From Pleionea mediterranea (lineage in GTDB: Bacteria; Pseudomonadota; Gammaproteobacteria; Enterobacterales; Kangiellaceae), in NCBI RefSeq assembly GCF_003148745.1, contig NZ_QGGU01000003.1:124001-188000 (forward strand): DNA of 64,000 bases, in the 5' to 3' direction. Numbering within the stretch: the stretch's first letter is position 1; every line of letters begins with the position of its first letter. Position numbers and translations under genes: made by a program. Below, piece by piece: positions 20,253 through 30,157 of this stretch. The notes under the pieces were generated by a model. That model was not told where the DNA came from and did no database searches. It saw only the letters and a program-made list of their open reading frames with translations.

Positions 20253-22547
20253 TTAGAACTGGTAGCCTACGGTCAGGGAGATAGTACGCGGATCCCCATA
20301 GTAACCAATCAAAGTATTGTCACCGCCTAATCCTGGTGTGTACAAACTGACGTTGGTTGGGTCGGAAGGATCCGGTGTAACAAACTGGTAACCACCAATT
20401 TTATACTCTTCATCAGTCAGGTTTTTAATGTGTAAACCAGCTGTCCAGTTACTGGTGTAGCTGTACCAGTTAACACTGAAATTAACCAGACCGTAACCGT
20501 CTTGAGTCAACAGCGAATCTTCTTCAAACAACACATAGTCATCACGATAGTAATAACTGGTGTTGAAAACAAAATCACCCACTGACGATTCCATGGTGTA
20601 CTTTGCCCCCAAGTTAAAGGTTAACTCGGGCGTATTCGATATGGTAAATCGATCCGATTTATCAAAAGTTTCTCCGGTTACCGGATCCGTATCCAGTACT
20701 TCTTTAAAGTCGGAATCAATAAAGCCGATGGCTGCATCAAACGTTAAATTACGAGAAGACACATAGGTTAACTCGGCCTCAATACCAGTCGACTCCGATA
20801 AACCAATGTTACCCAGTCGTTGATTTAAGTCAGCCGAGGTTTCGCCGGGCAGTACCGAAATGTATTGACGATCTTTATGTTCCAGTGCAAATAACGTCAC
20901 GTTAGCACGGAAGTTTCGTCCCCAGTCGCTCTTCATACCAATTTCAAATGAATCAACCACTTCTGGATCCGCCGCGGGTTCAGCCGTGGAAGCACGAGGA
21001 TTAAAGGTGCCCGACTTAAAGCCTTCGGCGTAGCTGGCAAAAAACATCACGTCTTCGTTGTAACTGTATTCCACACCAATTCGCGGCGTAAATCGTGACC
21101 AGTCTTCGGAATCGTTCAACACAACGGGAACCAGTTCGCCCTCAGGTCTTGTATAACCGGGTACCCAGTTGCTCCAGGGATAAACCGTATCGAAGATCAA
21201 ACCATTGCGAACCACTGCGTGTTTTTCATCGTTGGTGTAACGTACACCCAGAGTCATCGACCAGTCTTGTGATAAATCAAACGAGCCCTGTGCGTAAGCA
21301 GCGTTGCTTTGTGAATGGCTGCAACCGGATACTTCACGGGTTAATCCCGGTAAGCTTAGTGACTGACCAAATTCTTCTAAAATGGCATCAAACAAACCGC
21401 AAGACTCTGCGTTTAGGTAGTAATAACCGGCAACAAAATTGTAGCCATCACCACTGTGGTTTAATTGAATTTCTTGAGTTTCCTGCTTATCGTCGTACAC
21501 CGCTGGCACATCGAAAATTCGAATAGCAGTATTATCAAAATCGATATTGGTTGGTGAGTAATTATCGCGCGAAGATACCACGTATTTTAAGCTGGTATTT
21601 TCAGTTAAGTCCCACTGTGCAGTAAAACTGACGCCTTCTACTTCTACCAGATTCCAGGTGGGCAAACTGGTGTAAGAATCATAAACACTGTCTGGCACAG
21701 GCGCATTGGTTAAAATACTGGGCAGTAATCGATAGCCGCCTTTTGAATTGGAGTCGTCTTCTGTTTTATCCCACTTAAAGCGGAAGAAAAATTCATCCGA
21801 TGGTCGGTATTCCAGAGTTACTCGAGACGCAAACACATCTTTGTTGTAATTTTCGCGATCCTGATTAGGAATATCCGATTGCAAAAACTCACCAAAGCCG
21901 TCGCGTTTTAATGACGCTGCACCAAAGCCAACATACAAAGAATCAGTGATCGGATATTGACCGGTTAATTTTACATCTCGCTGATTATAACTTCCGAGTG
22001 TTGTTTTAAAGCCAAGCTCGGCATCGCCGGTCATTTCTTTGGTAATGTATTTAACCGCACCACCAATGGTATTTTTTCCGTACAAAGTGCCTTGCGGGCC
22101 GCGCAAAACTTCCACACGTTCAATATTTAAAATATCCAGCACCGCTCCCTGTGGTCTGGCGATATAAACATCATCAATGTAAATACCAACTCCGGGCTCG
22201 TATCCCCATAAAGGATCCTGCTGACCCACACCGCGAATAAATGCGGTCATGGTGGAGTTAGTGCCACGACTTTTTTGCAACGTTGTATTTGGTGAATATT
22301 GTTGAACTTCAGTGATCAGCTCAATGCCTCTCGCTTCCATTTCCAGATTGTTTAATGCGGTTACCGCAACCGGCACTTCCTGTAAATTTTCCGATGTTTT
22401 ACGAGCGGTAACGGTTATTACCGGTACACCGTCGTCTTCTGCTTTTTCTTTATCGGATGCTTCTTCTGCACTGTACACAGCCCCTGAACAAGCAGCGGCC
22501 ACCGACAGGGCGAGCAGCTTCATTCGAAACGATTTATTATTATGCAT
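20253..22547 (-). CDS. TonB-dependent outer-membrane receptor
   Basis: A 764-residue receptor. The signal peptide is residues ~9-27 (LLALSVAAACSGAVYSA). The TonB box-like segment is V-I-T-V-T-A-R-K (~43-50), then the plug (VEVLRGPQGTLYGKNTIGGAVKYIT, quoted in part: RGPQGTLYGKNTIGGAVKYI), and the barrel ends in G-Y-Q-F. It resembles the large group of catechol, thiamine or carbohydrate receptors of marine bacteria; the ligand is unknown. It is divergent from gntP and the CrbS-like kinase, with the shared motif at 22620-22632, so its ligand may relate to the permease substrate. Confidence 0.92.
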   Translation of the reverse strand: MHNNKSFRMKLLALSVAAACSGAVYSAEEASDKEKAEDDGVPVITVTARKTSENLQEVPVAVTALNNLEMEARGIELITEVQQYSPNTTLQKSRGTNSTMTAFIRGVGQQDPLWGYEPGVGIYIDDVYIARPQGAVLDILNIERVEVLRGPQGTLYGKNTIGGAVKYITKEMTGDAELGFKTTLGSYNQRDVKLTGQYPITDSLYVGFGAASLKRDGFGEFLQSDIPNQDRENYNKDVFASRVTLEYRPSDEFFFRFKWDKTEDDSNSKGGYRLLPSILTNAPVPDSVYDSYTSLPTWNLVEVEGVSFTAQWDLTENTSLKYVVSSRDNYSPTNIDFDNTAIRIFDVPAVYDDKQETQEIQLNHSGDGYNFVAGYYYLNAESCGLFDAILEEFGQSLSLPGLTREVSGCSHSQSNAAYAQGSFDLSQDWSMTLGVRYTNDEKHAVVRNGLIFDTVYPWSNWVPGYTRPEGELVPVVLNDSEDWSRFTPRIGVEYSYNEDVMFFASYAEGFKSGTFNPRASTAEPAADPEVVDSFEIGMKSDWGRNFRANVTLFALEHKDRQYISVLPGETSADLNQRLGNIGLSESTGIEAELTYVSSRNLTFDAAIGFIDSDFKEVLDTDPVTGETFDKSDRFTISNTPELTFNLGAKYTMESSVGDFVFNTSYYYRDDYVLFEEDSLLTQDGYGLVNFSVNWYSYTSNWTAGLHIKNLTDEEYKIGGYQFVTPDPSDPTNVSLYTPGLGGDNTLIGYYGDPRTISLTVGYQF

Positions 22548-22619
22548 AGCTTTACCTTGTTGATCCTAGAGTTAAACAGTTGCGAACCAATGTAACTCAA
22601 CTCGAATAAAATGTGTTCT

Positions 22620-22632
22620 GTACCATAGTACT
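22620..22632. promoter_or_regulatory. Candidate response-regulator box, copy 1
   Basis: GTACCATAGTACT lies midway in the 150-bp divergent gap, 66-78 bp before gntP and 73-85 bp before the TonB receptor start. The surrounding bases form a larger imperfect palindrome (TACC...ATAGTACTAT...GGTA). The same motif with one change recurs at 36654-36666 upstream of the regulator gene. The link to a CrbR-like regulator is inference. Confidence 0.5.
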
Positions 22633-22697
22633 ATAGGTATCAATAACCGCTTGCTGCAGACTTTAACCTTATAATCACATCTGTTGAGGTCTATTGA

Positions 22698-23993
22698 ATG
22701 TTAAGCCTGATTGGATTAATTGGCGGATTACTGCTGCTTATTATTTTAACCATTCGTGGAATGAACCTGTTAATCGCAGCGCCCCTGTGCGCCATTATTG
22801 TTGCCGTTACTGGCAGCATCGATTTATTTGCAGTCGATGGTCCCAACTTTATCAACAGTTATATGGGCGGCTTTGCCAGCTTTGTTCAATCCTGGTTTTT
22901 AATGTTTTTACTGGGCTCACTGTTTGGCAAAGTGATGGAAGACACCGGTTGCGCGCAAAGTGTCTCACACTATCTGGTTGAAAAACTCGGTGCCAAATTT
23001 GCCGCGCTGGCGATTGTGTTATCTTGTGCAATATTAACCTATGGCGGCGTCAGTCTATTTGTTGTGGCATTTTCTGTCTACCCGATGGCACTGGCTTTGT
23101 TTCGCGAAAGTGATTTACCACGACGATTTATTCCGGCCACCATGGCGTTCGGTTCGGTAACCTTCACCATGACCTCGGCAGGTTCACCAGAAATTCAAAA
23201 CTGGATCCCGATTAAATACCTTGGTACCACTCACTTAGCCGCCTGGGAAGTTAGCCTGGTGGTGGCTGTGTTTATGGCCGTGTTTGGTTACTGGTGGCTC
23301 AATCGCATGATCAAAAAAGCCATAGCCAAAGGCGAATCTTTTGAAGCGCGCGAAAACGACCCGGCTGCGCGAGAAAAGTCAGTGCCTCATCCAGTAAAAG
23401 GATTGATCCCGCTTATGGTAGTGCTGGTGATTTCATTTATCTTTCACGATTCGTTAAAACAAAATGCTTTGATTCTGGCCTTACTCGGCGGCACCTTAAC
23501 CGCATGGTTAATCAATCTTAAATTCATTACTAATTTAAATCACGCCATTGGCGAAGGTACCACTGGCGCTTTGGTCGCCATAGGCAATACCGCTGCGGTG
23601 GTGGGTTTTGGCAGCGTCGCCAAAGCATCGCCTGCATTCGCCGTCGCGGTGGAAACCATGACATCGATACCCGGTAACGAATTGATTGGCGCCGCCATTG
23701 CAGTAAGTGCCATTGCCGGTTTAACCGGCTCGGCCTCGGGTGGACAGGCCATAGCACTGCCCGTGCTGGCTCCGCACTATATTGATGCCGGTGTTAATCC
23801 TGAACAGCTGCACCGGGTGGTGGCCATTTCATCCGGCGCGCTCGATTCATTGCCTCATAATGGTTATGTGGTAACCACCATTCGCGCTATTTGTGGCGAA
23901 ACCCATAAAGCGGCTTATGGTCCCATGGCGGCATTAACCGTGATTACTCCATTAATTGGACTGGTGCTTGCAATCACCTTATTTATTCTTTAA
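22698..23993 (+). CDS. GntP-family permease
   Basis: Inner-membrane carrier of the gluconate:H+ symporter (GntP) superfamily, with about 12 hydrophobic segments in 431 residues. Family-like segments are FTMTSAGSPEIQNWIP, VVGFGSVAKASPAF, ITGSASGG-type AGLTGSASGGQAIALP, and ALDSLPHNGYVVTTI. Members move gluconate, hydroxy acids or 3-hydroxybutyrate; the exact substrate is not readable. It sits directly upstream of the transporter-kinase (81-bp gap), suggesting co-regulation with carboxylate sensing. Confidence 0.85.
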   Translation: MLSLIGLIGGLLLLIILTIRGMNLLIAAPLCAIIVAVTGSIDLFAVDGPNFINSYMGGFASFVQSWFLMFLLGSLFGKVMEDTGCAQSVSHYLVEKLGAKFAALAIVLSCAILTYGGVSLFVVAFSVYPMALALFRESDLPRRFIPATMAFGSVTFTMTSAGSPEIQNWIPIKYLGTTHLAAWEVSLVVAVFMAVFGYWWLNRMIKKAIAKGESFEARENDPAAREKSVPHPVKGLIPLMVVLVISFIFHDSLKQNALILALLGGTLTAWLINLKFITNLNHAIGEGTTGALVAIGNTAAVVGFGSVAKASPAFAVAVETMTSIPGNELIGAAIAVSAIAGLTGSASGGQAIALPVLAPHYIDAGVNPEQLHRVVAISSGALDSLPHNGYVVTTIRAICGETHKAAYGPMAALTVITPLIGLVLAITLFIL

Positions 23994-24074
23994 TTTTGTT
24001 TAAATGACTCTGCCTGTCTCTACTTCGGATTCAGGCAGTAACAGAATAAAAATACAATAAGGTCTGCTTCTCTT

Positions 24075-27000
24075 TTGATTTCAAGCTGGTTAATCATTAC
24101 CTGTTCATTAATTTACGTCGCCATTTTATTTGCGATTGCCTACTTCTTTGAACATCGTAAAACCTCCGCCAGAGCCAATACATGGGTGTACAGTTTATCG
24201 TTGGCGGTCTATTGCACCAGCTGGGCATTTTTTGGCACCATTCAACAGGCCGCTGTAACCGGCTGGTTTTTTGCGCCAACTTACGTGGGCACAATCTTAT
24301 TGTTGTTTTTTGGCTGGCGATTTCTTCGTAAGCTGGTCAGTGTCAGTAAAGCTAATAACATAACTTCTATTGCAGACTTTATTGCCTCACGTTACGGAAA
24401 ATCACAACGACTTTCCGGAACCATTACCTTTATCGCGTTGATCGCATTAATCCCTTATATTGCGCTTCAATTAAAGGCTCTCACCACCAGTTACATACTA
24501 ATGACTTCTGGCACCATCGGCCAAATCACCCAGTCGCCTTCGATCATGAGTGACTCTGCTTTTTACATCACATTATTAATGGCTTTATTTTCTATTATCT
24601 TTGGTACCCGTCGTGTCGATGCTACCGAACATCAAACCGGAATCATTTATGCCATCGCGTTTGAGTCGGTTATAAAGTTGCTGGCCTTTTTAATAATGGG
24701 CGTATATATCTGCTATTACTTTTTTGATGGCGTAGTGGATGTCGCGAATAAAGCGCAAAATATTGCCTCCATCAAAACATTGTGGCAACAAAACTATTCG
24801 CCTCTGCTTTTCTGGACCCACGCCCTGCTCGGCCTGTTAGCCATAATATGTTTGCCCCGTCAGTTTCATGTGTTGGTGGTGGAAAACAAACGCATAAATG
24901 ATGTGAAGTCAGCACGCTGGATTTTCAGTGGTTACCTGTTACTGATCAACCTATTCATATTACCCATTGCACTGGCTGGTCTGGTTTATTTTAATGGTAT
25001 GAATGTTTCGCCAGAAATGTTTATTTTAGGCTTTCCACTGAGTGATAATTCAGCGTTGTTTTCATTAGTGGCCTACATTGGGGGATTTTCCGCTGCCACC
25101 AGCATGATCATTATTGTCAGTATTGTTCTCAGCACCATGGTGTCTAATGACATAATTATTCCGCTGTCGGTGCATTATCAATGGTTAAGAAAAGAGCGCA
25201 CTAATAATGTACAACAATGGCTGATCAATATTCGGCGTCTGGTCATATTATGCATTCTACTATTGGCGTTTGTTTATTACCGAACCATTGCTACCACCTC
25301 CGAGCTTGCATCAATCGGTTTATTATCTTTTTCATTGGTCGCACAGTTTGCACCGGCTATTTTTGGCGGGCTCTACTGGAAAAAAGCCAATAAAAAAGGC
25401 GTAGTAGCCGGGCTTATCTTTGGAATTTCCATCTGGCTTTATACTCTGTTAATTCCGGCACTTGTTAGCGCAGGTTACATCAGCTCAAGTATTTTATACG
25501 ATGGATTGTTTTCCGTTTCCTGGTTAAAGCCACAGGAGTTATTTGGTCAAAGCAGTTTTGATACTATGACTGTTGGTGTTTTCTGGTCTCTATTATTAAA
25601 TACACTGGCTTATGTGTATGTCTCCCGGATAACTCATGCCTCAACACTGGAGAACTTACAAGCGGCACGCTTTGTATCGCCTAAAGATTTAAGTTATCGC
25701 GAAGATAAACTTAAAATAAATGACAGAGTTACCGTGGGAGATTTGTACGAACTGTGTGAGCGATTTATCGGCAGCCATAAAACCGACTTGTTTTTTACCG
25801 AAGAGCTTGGAATTGAAACAATAAGTAACGCCAAATCGGAACTTGCTACCTCACAACAAATCGACACCTGCCAAAAACGTTTAAGCCGGGTGATTGGTGG
25901 TTCGTCCGCCCGTATCGTGATGGACTCGTTAACCGGCAAACGCGCTATGCCCTTGTACGATCTGGTGAACATTGTCGATGAAGCCAGTCAGATGTTTACC
26001 TTTAATCGGGAGTTGCTGCAGTCGGCGATGGAAAATATCAGTCATGGCATCAGCGTTATCGATAAGGATTTAAAACTGGTCGCCTGGAATCATCAATACC
26101 AGTCGCTTTTTAATTACCCGGATGAACTGCTCACGGTAGGCCGCCCTATTGCTGACTTAATACGCTTTAACGCCGAGCAAGGCGTGTTTGGCAAAGGCAA
26201 TATTCAGCAGCAGGTAAACAAACGACTCGATTATTTACGCCAGGCCAGCCCCCATACTTTTGAGCGTTATCATACGGGCGGCAAAGTATTAAAAATTCAG
26301 GGCAACCCTATGCCCGGCGGCGGTTTTGTTACCGTATTTATTGATATTACCGAACTTCGACAAAAGCAGCAGGAGCTGGCAAAAATAAACGCCACTTTAG
26401 AAGATCGCGTTAATAGCAGAACCCAGGAACTGCTAACCATTAATCAACAACTGGACAAAGCAAAACAAACCGCAGACGAAGCCAATAAAAGTAAAACTCG
26501 TTTTTTGGCGGCGGCCAGTCACGACATTTTACAACCGATTAATGCAGCATCTTTGTTCACTCAGGCATTATTAGAGTCCAACGACAATCAAAAAGTGAAC
26601 AGCCAGCTTGAACAAATTAAACGAGCACTGCATTCTGCGGATGAACTGTTAACCGATCTGCTCGACATTTCCAAATTTGATGCCGGTGTGGTAACACCCC
26701 ACATTAAACCGTTTCCTTTGCAACCTTTATTGCTGGAGTTGTATCAAGAATTTTCGGTAATCGCGCAGCAAAAAGGCGTGACATTAAAATTGCAACCGAC
26801 AAAAGCCATTGTTAAAACCGATGCAGCATTGTTACGACGAATCATACAAAATTTTATCAGCAATGCGATCCGTTACAATTCACACGGTAAAGTGATAATC
26901 GGCGTTCGAAAAGCAGGGGAAAATTTACAGCTACAAGTGTTGGACAATGGCATAGGCATCAAACAAAACGAGCTCGAATCAATATTTAATGAATTTACCC

Positions 27001-27563
27001 GAGTTGATCAACACAGCAGCAATACCGGACACGGACTTGGTCTGGCCATAGTGCAGCGCTGTTCCCAACTGCTTCACTTACCCGTTAAAGTGGCTTCTAC
27101 ATTTGGTAAAGGCAGTTGCTTCTCGATTACCATACCGGTAACGTCTTACGATTATCAAGCTAAGTCATTAGCTAATACCGATGCAGAAAAACCGTTAATG
27201 TTTGATGGCATCCATATACTTTGTGTCGATAATGATCCGGCTATTCTTCAGGCCATGGAAAGCCTGCTGTCACAGTGGGGGATTACCTGCTCAACTTTCC
27301 AAAGTCTGAATGAAGTAAAAGCATTACCAACTTATAATGAGTTTGACGCACTTATTGTCGATAATCATCTCGATAATGGCGATACAGGGTTTGATGTCAT
27401 CCATCATATTCATAACACTCACCCACTGCCCACCATAATCATTTCAGCCGATCGTAGCCAGGCATTAAAAGATTCGGCGCAGAACGAAAACATCCCACTG
27501 TTGTACAAACCAGTAAAAGCCATAAAATTAAGAGCCTTATTAAAAAAGATACTGAGCCGTTAA
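24075..27563 (+). CDS. CrbS-type hybrid sensor kinase: SLC5-like transporter, PAS, HisKA, HATPase, REC
   Basis: A 1162-residue membrane sensor. Residues ~1-500 form a sodium:solute symporter (SLC5)-like domain of about 13 helices. A linker and PAS domain follow (~650-760), then a coiled coil. The HisKA domain has the SHDILQP box with phospho-His H816. HATPase boxes are at ~905-1020 (FISNAIRYNS, LDNGIGIKQNELESIF, GHGLGLAIVQRC). A C-terminal receiver has Asp D1096 in LIVDNHLD. This architecture matches CrbS/NahK-like kinases that control the acetate switch through a NarL-type partner. The start is TTG; no better ATG precedes the first helix. The likely partner is at 35806-36456. Confidence 0.92.
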   Translation: MISSWLIITCSLIYVAILFAIAYFFEHRKTSARANTWVYSLSLAVYCTSWAFFGTIQQAAVTGWFFAPTYVGTILLLFFGWRFLRKLVSVSKANNITSIADFIASRYGKSQRLSGTITFIALIALIPYIALQLKALTTSYILMTSGTIGQITQSPSIMSDSAFYITLLMALFSIIFGTRRVDATEHQTGIIYAIAFESVIKLLAFLIMGVYICYYFFDGVVDVANKAQNIASIKTLWQQNYSPLLFWTHALLGLLAIICLPRQFHVLVVENKRINDVKSARWIFSGYLLLINLFILPIALAGLVYFNGMNVSPEMFILGFPLSDNSALFSLVAYIGGFSAATSMIIIVSIVLSTMVSNDIIIPLSVHYQWLRKERTNNVQQWLINIRRLVILCILLLAFVYYRTIATTSELASIGLLSFSLVAQFAPAIFGGLYWKKANKKGVVAGLIFGISIWLYTLLIPALVSAGYISSSILYDGLFSVSWLKPQELFGQSSFDTMTVGVFWSLLLNTLAYVYVSRITHASTLENLQAARFVSPKDLSYREDKLKINDRVTVGDLYELCERFIGSHKTDLFFTEELGIETISNAKSELATSQQIDTCQKRLSRVIGGSSARIVMDSLTGKRAMPLYDLVNIVDEASQMFTFNRELLQSAMENISHGISVIDKDLKLVAWNHQYQSLFNYPDELLTVGRPIADLIRFNAEQGVFGKGNIQQQVNKRLDYLRQASPHTFERYHTGGKVLKIQGNPMPGGGFVTVFIDITELRQKQQELAKINATLEDRVNSRTQELLTINQQLDKAKQTADEANKSKTRFLAAASHDILQPINAASLFTQALLESNDNQKVNSQLEQIKRALHSADELLTDLLDISKFDAGVVTPHIKPFPLQPLLLELYQEFSVIAQQKGVTLKLQPTKAIVKTDAALLRRIIQNFISNAIRYNSHGKVIIGVRKAGENLQLQVLDNGIGIKQNELESIFNEFTRVDQHSSNTGHGLGLAIVQRCSQLLHLPVKVASTFGKGSCFSITIPVTSYDYQAKSLANTDAEKPLMFDGIHILCVDNDPAILQAMESLLSQWGITCSTFQSLNEVKALPTYNEFDALIVDNHLDNGDTGFDVIHHIHNTHPLPTIIISADRSQALKDSAQNENIPLLYKPVKAIKLRALLKKILSR

Positions 27564-27634
27564 AGTTAATTTAAATAAAGCCTTAAAAATCAACTGGTAA
27601 TCAATGGTCAATATTCATTGTGTGCAGAAATCCA

Positions 27635-28018
27635 TTAGTTTTTAACAGCCTGATGTTTTTCAGAAGCCCAGTGTTTTGCTGCATCAACATCTTCGAACGA
27701 AAACGTTTTTACTTCAGCCTTCACAAAATGATTAGCAAGCGACTCCGCTACATTGCCCGTTTTAGAGTCGGTTGATAGAGCCACCCGATCTATCTCGGTA
27801 TGATGCTGTTTTACAAACTTCAAATGAGCCGTTAAAGCGCCAAACGAATCCCACCCCGGAAAGTCCTTTGTATGAATAACCAGACCACTCAAATGGCCAT
27901 TTTCCTCAATATAAGGATCTATCGTATTTGAAATGGATGTAAAATCATCCTTGGATAAAGCACCGTGAGGAACAAGCGTTGCAATGCTGCTTTGTTTGTC
28001 AATATTTACGGTAATCAT
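27635..28018 (-). CDS. SpoIIAA-like (STAS-related, DUF3478) protein
   Basis: A 127-residue cytoplasmic protein. The frame is open to 28045, but ATG at 28016-28018 has GGGAGGAC five bases upstream and is preferred. The sequence (ATLVPHGALSKDDFTSI, DFPGWDSFGALTAHLKFV, and a C-terminal WASEKH helix) matches the SpoIIAA-like family PF11964, which in CTP-bound structures has a STAS-like fold. Role unknown; the conserved Asp-Phe-x-Gly-Trp region replaces the Ser phosphorylation site of true SpoIIAA. Confidence 0.8.
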   Translation of the reverse strand: MITVNIDKQSSIATLVPHGALSKDDFTSISNTIDPYIEENGHLSGLVIHTKDFPGWDSFGALTAHLKFVKQHHTEIDRVALSTDSKTGNVAESLANHFVKAEVKTFSFEDVDAAKHWASEKHQAVKN

Positions 28019-28129
28019 AGTTCGTCCTCCCGTTAGAAAATACACACCTATTTAGATTAGCACGTGCAGTGCATTTGCAAAGTGGTCGGACTGGGTTTTA
28101 GGCAGGCGAACTCAAAATTAATGACTATC

Positions 28130-28645
28130 TCAAAACTTATATTCGTAAAGGTTATCATCAACACCATTCATATTAACAATACCTTTAAAAACAAAACCGA
28201 GTCGTTTAAGCAAACCATTGGAACTTTCATTCTGCTGAGAAGTAAATGCAAGAATATTCGTTAACTTATGCTTTTCATGTCCATTTTCCATAACCGCCAG
28301 GGAGGCTTCTTTCGCATACCCTTTAGAACAATACTCGGGTAGTAATGCATAACCCAAATCAGGGAAATCAAGTTGTTCGCGCTTTAATAAACCACACATA
28401 CCAATAGGCTCGCTGGTATCTTTTAGAAGCACAATATTAAGACCAAAACCATATTGCTGATAGCTTGCTATCGGGCCGTTATTTAAATACTGGATTGCAT
28501 CGTCATTATTTCGAACCTTTTTATCACCAATATTTTTAATAAAAGACTCATCATTCAGGAGCTTCAAAACAAATTTAGAATCACTTTCTTTAAAGTGTCT
28601 GATAATGAGTCTCTCTGTGTTGCATACAATCATAAGAAGTACCAT
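28130..28645 (-). CDS. GNAT N-acetyltransferase (RimJ/RimL-like)
   Basis: A 171-residue GNAT-fold acetyltransferase of the type that acetylates protein N-termini or small molecules. Signatures are TERLIIRHFKESD at the N-terminus, the acetyl-CoA loop region YCSKGYAKEAS, and the ending GLLKRLGFVFKG, all typical of the Acetyltransf_3 group. ATG codons at 28645 and 28633 are both possible starts. It has no operon partner and sits in the accessory region; the substrate is unknown. Confidence 0.85.
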   Translation of the reverse strand: MVLLMIVCNTERLIIRHFKESDSKFVLKLLNDESFIKNIGDKKVRNNDDAIQYLNNGPIASYQQYGFGLNIVLLKDTSEPIGMCGLLKREQLDFPDLGYALLPEYCSKGYAKEASLAVMENGHEKHKLTNILAFTSQQNESSNGLLKRLGFVFKGIVNMNGVDDNLYEYKF

Positions 28646-28730
28646 CCATTATCAACACTCAAAATTACGTTAAGAGCACTACTGTATAATCTATCCCTAA
28701 GTGCTTAAATAGTTAAATTAACCATCGTTC

Positions 28731-28838
28731 AGACCTGAGCTGACCGTCTATTGTTATCAGCTCGGTCTAATGTCAAACATTACTGCTCTGTTCTTAGCCA
28801 ACAGTGGGTATTATGCATGCAATAATAAACACGCTCTA
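28731..28838. repeat. Possible diverged remnant of the 269-bp repeat
   Basis: ATAAACACGCTCTA at 28825-28838 is the exact complement of the left end of the element at 19966-20234. Upstream bases (GCTCTGTTCTTAGCC...ATGCAATAATAAAC) loosely follow that element's right half, and a stem AGACCTGAGCTGA / TCAGCTCGGTCT occurs at 28731-28768. The other end is not found, so this is a truncated or decayed copy at best. Confidence 0.35.
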
Positions 28839-28845
28839 GCATGAG

Positions 28846-29442
28846 TTAATCATAATTAGTAATGGCTTCACCTAAAGTTATGTCACGACTGACATACCAA
28901 ACGCCCTGTTCATTGCGCTTTGGATGGCTTTCGCCGCAACCGCCACGACAAGTTTTTTTCTGCCGAGACTCAGCCGTTAGCAAAGGATCATCACTAAAAG
29001 TAACATCATCAATATAATAGGTTCCTTTATTTGGTTCTATGATATGCAGGTGAATATGCTGTGGAATGTCACGCCCAGGGTAAGCTTGCGGTCGAATAGT
29101 TTTAAATTGGTACCACCCTTTCTGGTCTGTAACGGCCCATCCGCGCAAACTACCATGTTGAGTGGATCCTGATGGGTATTTGCCATTTGCGTCAGTTTGA
29201 TACGCATAAACAATAATATCAGAAGCAGGCGTTTGATCTGAATTATAGACAATACCACTGAGTACAAGCGGTTCTCCCTTCTCATCCGCGGTTCCAATCC
29301 TTGAACTCGTTTTTAGTTGGGCTGGCATGCCAACAAACACCAGTTCACACCCTTGGCATGGCCCCCCTATTACCGGTTCCTGCGCAGAAAGGTTCTTAAA
29401 ACTCATCATTAAAAAGAATGTAAACAACATAAATTTAGCCAT
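28846..29442 (-). CDS. Secreted intradiol ring-cleavage dioxygenase-like protein
   Basis: A 198-residue exported protein with a signal peptide ending near S-A-Q (residue ~21). It has a single intradiol dioxygenase beta-sandwich domain. The non-haem Fe(III) ligands of the family are all in place: Y89 (DANGKY), Y121 (PQAYPGRD), H129 and H131 (QHIHLHI). It lacks the N-terminal dimerisation helix region of cytoplasmic catechol dioxygenases, as in extracellular single-domain members. An N-terminal C-Q-G-C pair and C-terminal C-R-G-G-C suggest disulfides. It is the last gene of a probable LytTR-b561-dioxygenase unit. Confidence 0.85.
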   Translation of the reverse strand: MAKFMLFTFFLMMSFKNLSAQEPVIGGPCQGCELVFVGMPAQLKTSSRIGTADEKGEPLVLSGIVYNSDQTPASDIIVYAYQTDANGKYPSGSTQHGSLRGWAVTDQKGWYQFKTIRPQAYPGRDIPQHIHLHIIEPNKGTYYIDDVTFSDDPLLTAESRQKKTCRGGCGESHPKRNEQGVWYVSRDITLGEAITNYD

Positions 29443-29469
29443 GATTGATTCCTTGTTATAGGGTATTAA

Positions 29470-30060
29470 TTAACTGTTGAGAGATGTCATCTTATGGATG
29501 GTTTTATCCCTTTTTATAAAATGGTGGTACAAAGCCGCCAATACGTGGCCTAATATCAACAGCCACACAACCCATGCGCCCAGGTAGCTATGAATAAGCT
29601 CGGCAGGATCTTCTAACGCTTCAAGTGACACGCCAAAGAAATTAAAAAGGTGAAAGTCGGGAAAGTGAGTTATATCAAACAGTAAAAAATAAGTAATGCG
29701 ACCTCCCCCACTCGATAAATAACTGGCAATCGATAAATAACCGCTAATCGGCATAATGAACATAATCGCATACAAGGCGTAATGGCCAGTTTGTACTGCA
29801 ATTTGTTGCAACCTGACTGCTGATTGTCGTTCTGGCGAGCAGTTTAAAAGACGCCATATGATTCGAAGCGTAACGAGTACTGCCAACGTTATACCGATCG
29901 ACAAGTGCAGTTGAATAGAAATCCAATTTTCGAATTCACTTTCGGCAAACCATTCGCGGTAGTAAATGGCGCAATAAGAGGCAAGAAAAAGTACTGCTGT
30001 AGACCAGTGGAACCATTTTGCAATTGGGCCGTATGCTGCCGCTGTGTTTTTCAAACTCAT
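29470..30060 (-). CDS. Cytochrome b561 family di-haem membrane protein
   Basis: A four-helix inner-membrane cytochrome that carries electrons from quinol or other donors. The ATG at 30058-30060 (196 residues), with AGGT 8 bases upstream, is preferred over 30132, because the family begins near Y-G-x-I-A-K-W-F-H-W-S. Candidate haem His residues are in KWFHWST, SIQLHLSIG, QTGHYALY and LGHVLAALYHH. The CybB-like motif IMPISGYLSIAS is clear. It lies between the LytTR regulator and the secreted dioxygenase on the same strand, 27 bp before the latter. Confidence 0.85.
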   Translation of the reverse strand: MSLKNTAAAYGPIAKWFHWSTAVLFLASYCAIYYREWFAESEFENWISIQLHLSIGITLAVLVTLRIIWRLLNCSPERQSAVRLQQIAVQTGHYALYAIMFIMPISGYLSIASYLSSGGGRITYFLLFDITHFPDFHLFNFFGVSLEALEDPAELIHSYLGAWVVWLLILGHVLAALYHHFIKRDKTIHKMTSLNS

Positions 30061-30157
30061 GTGTTGACCTAAAGCTATCTGATGAAATGTCTTTTCAAAT
30101 TCCCACTTAGGCCAAGGGGAGTCAACGGTCAATCATCTAACATGATGAGATTATGGT

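Noticed and set aside
23530-23757. Antisense ORFs in gntP rich in Arg, Pro and Trp
   Set aside because: Composition reflects the complement of Ala/Gly-rich helices; no ribosome site.
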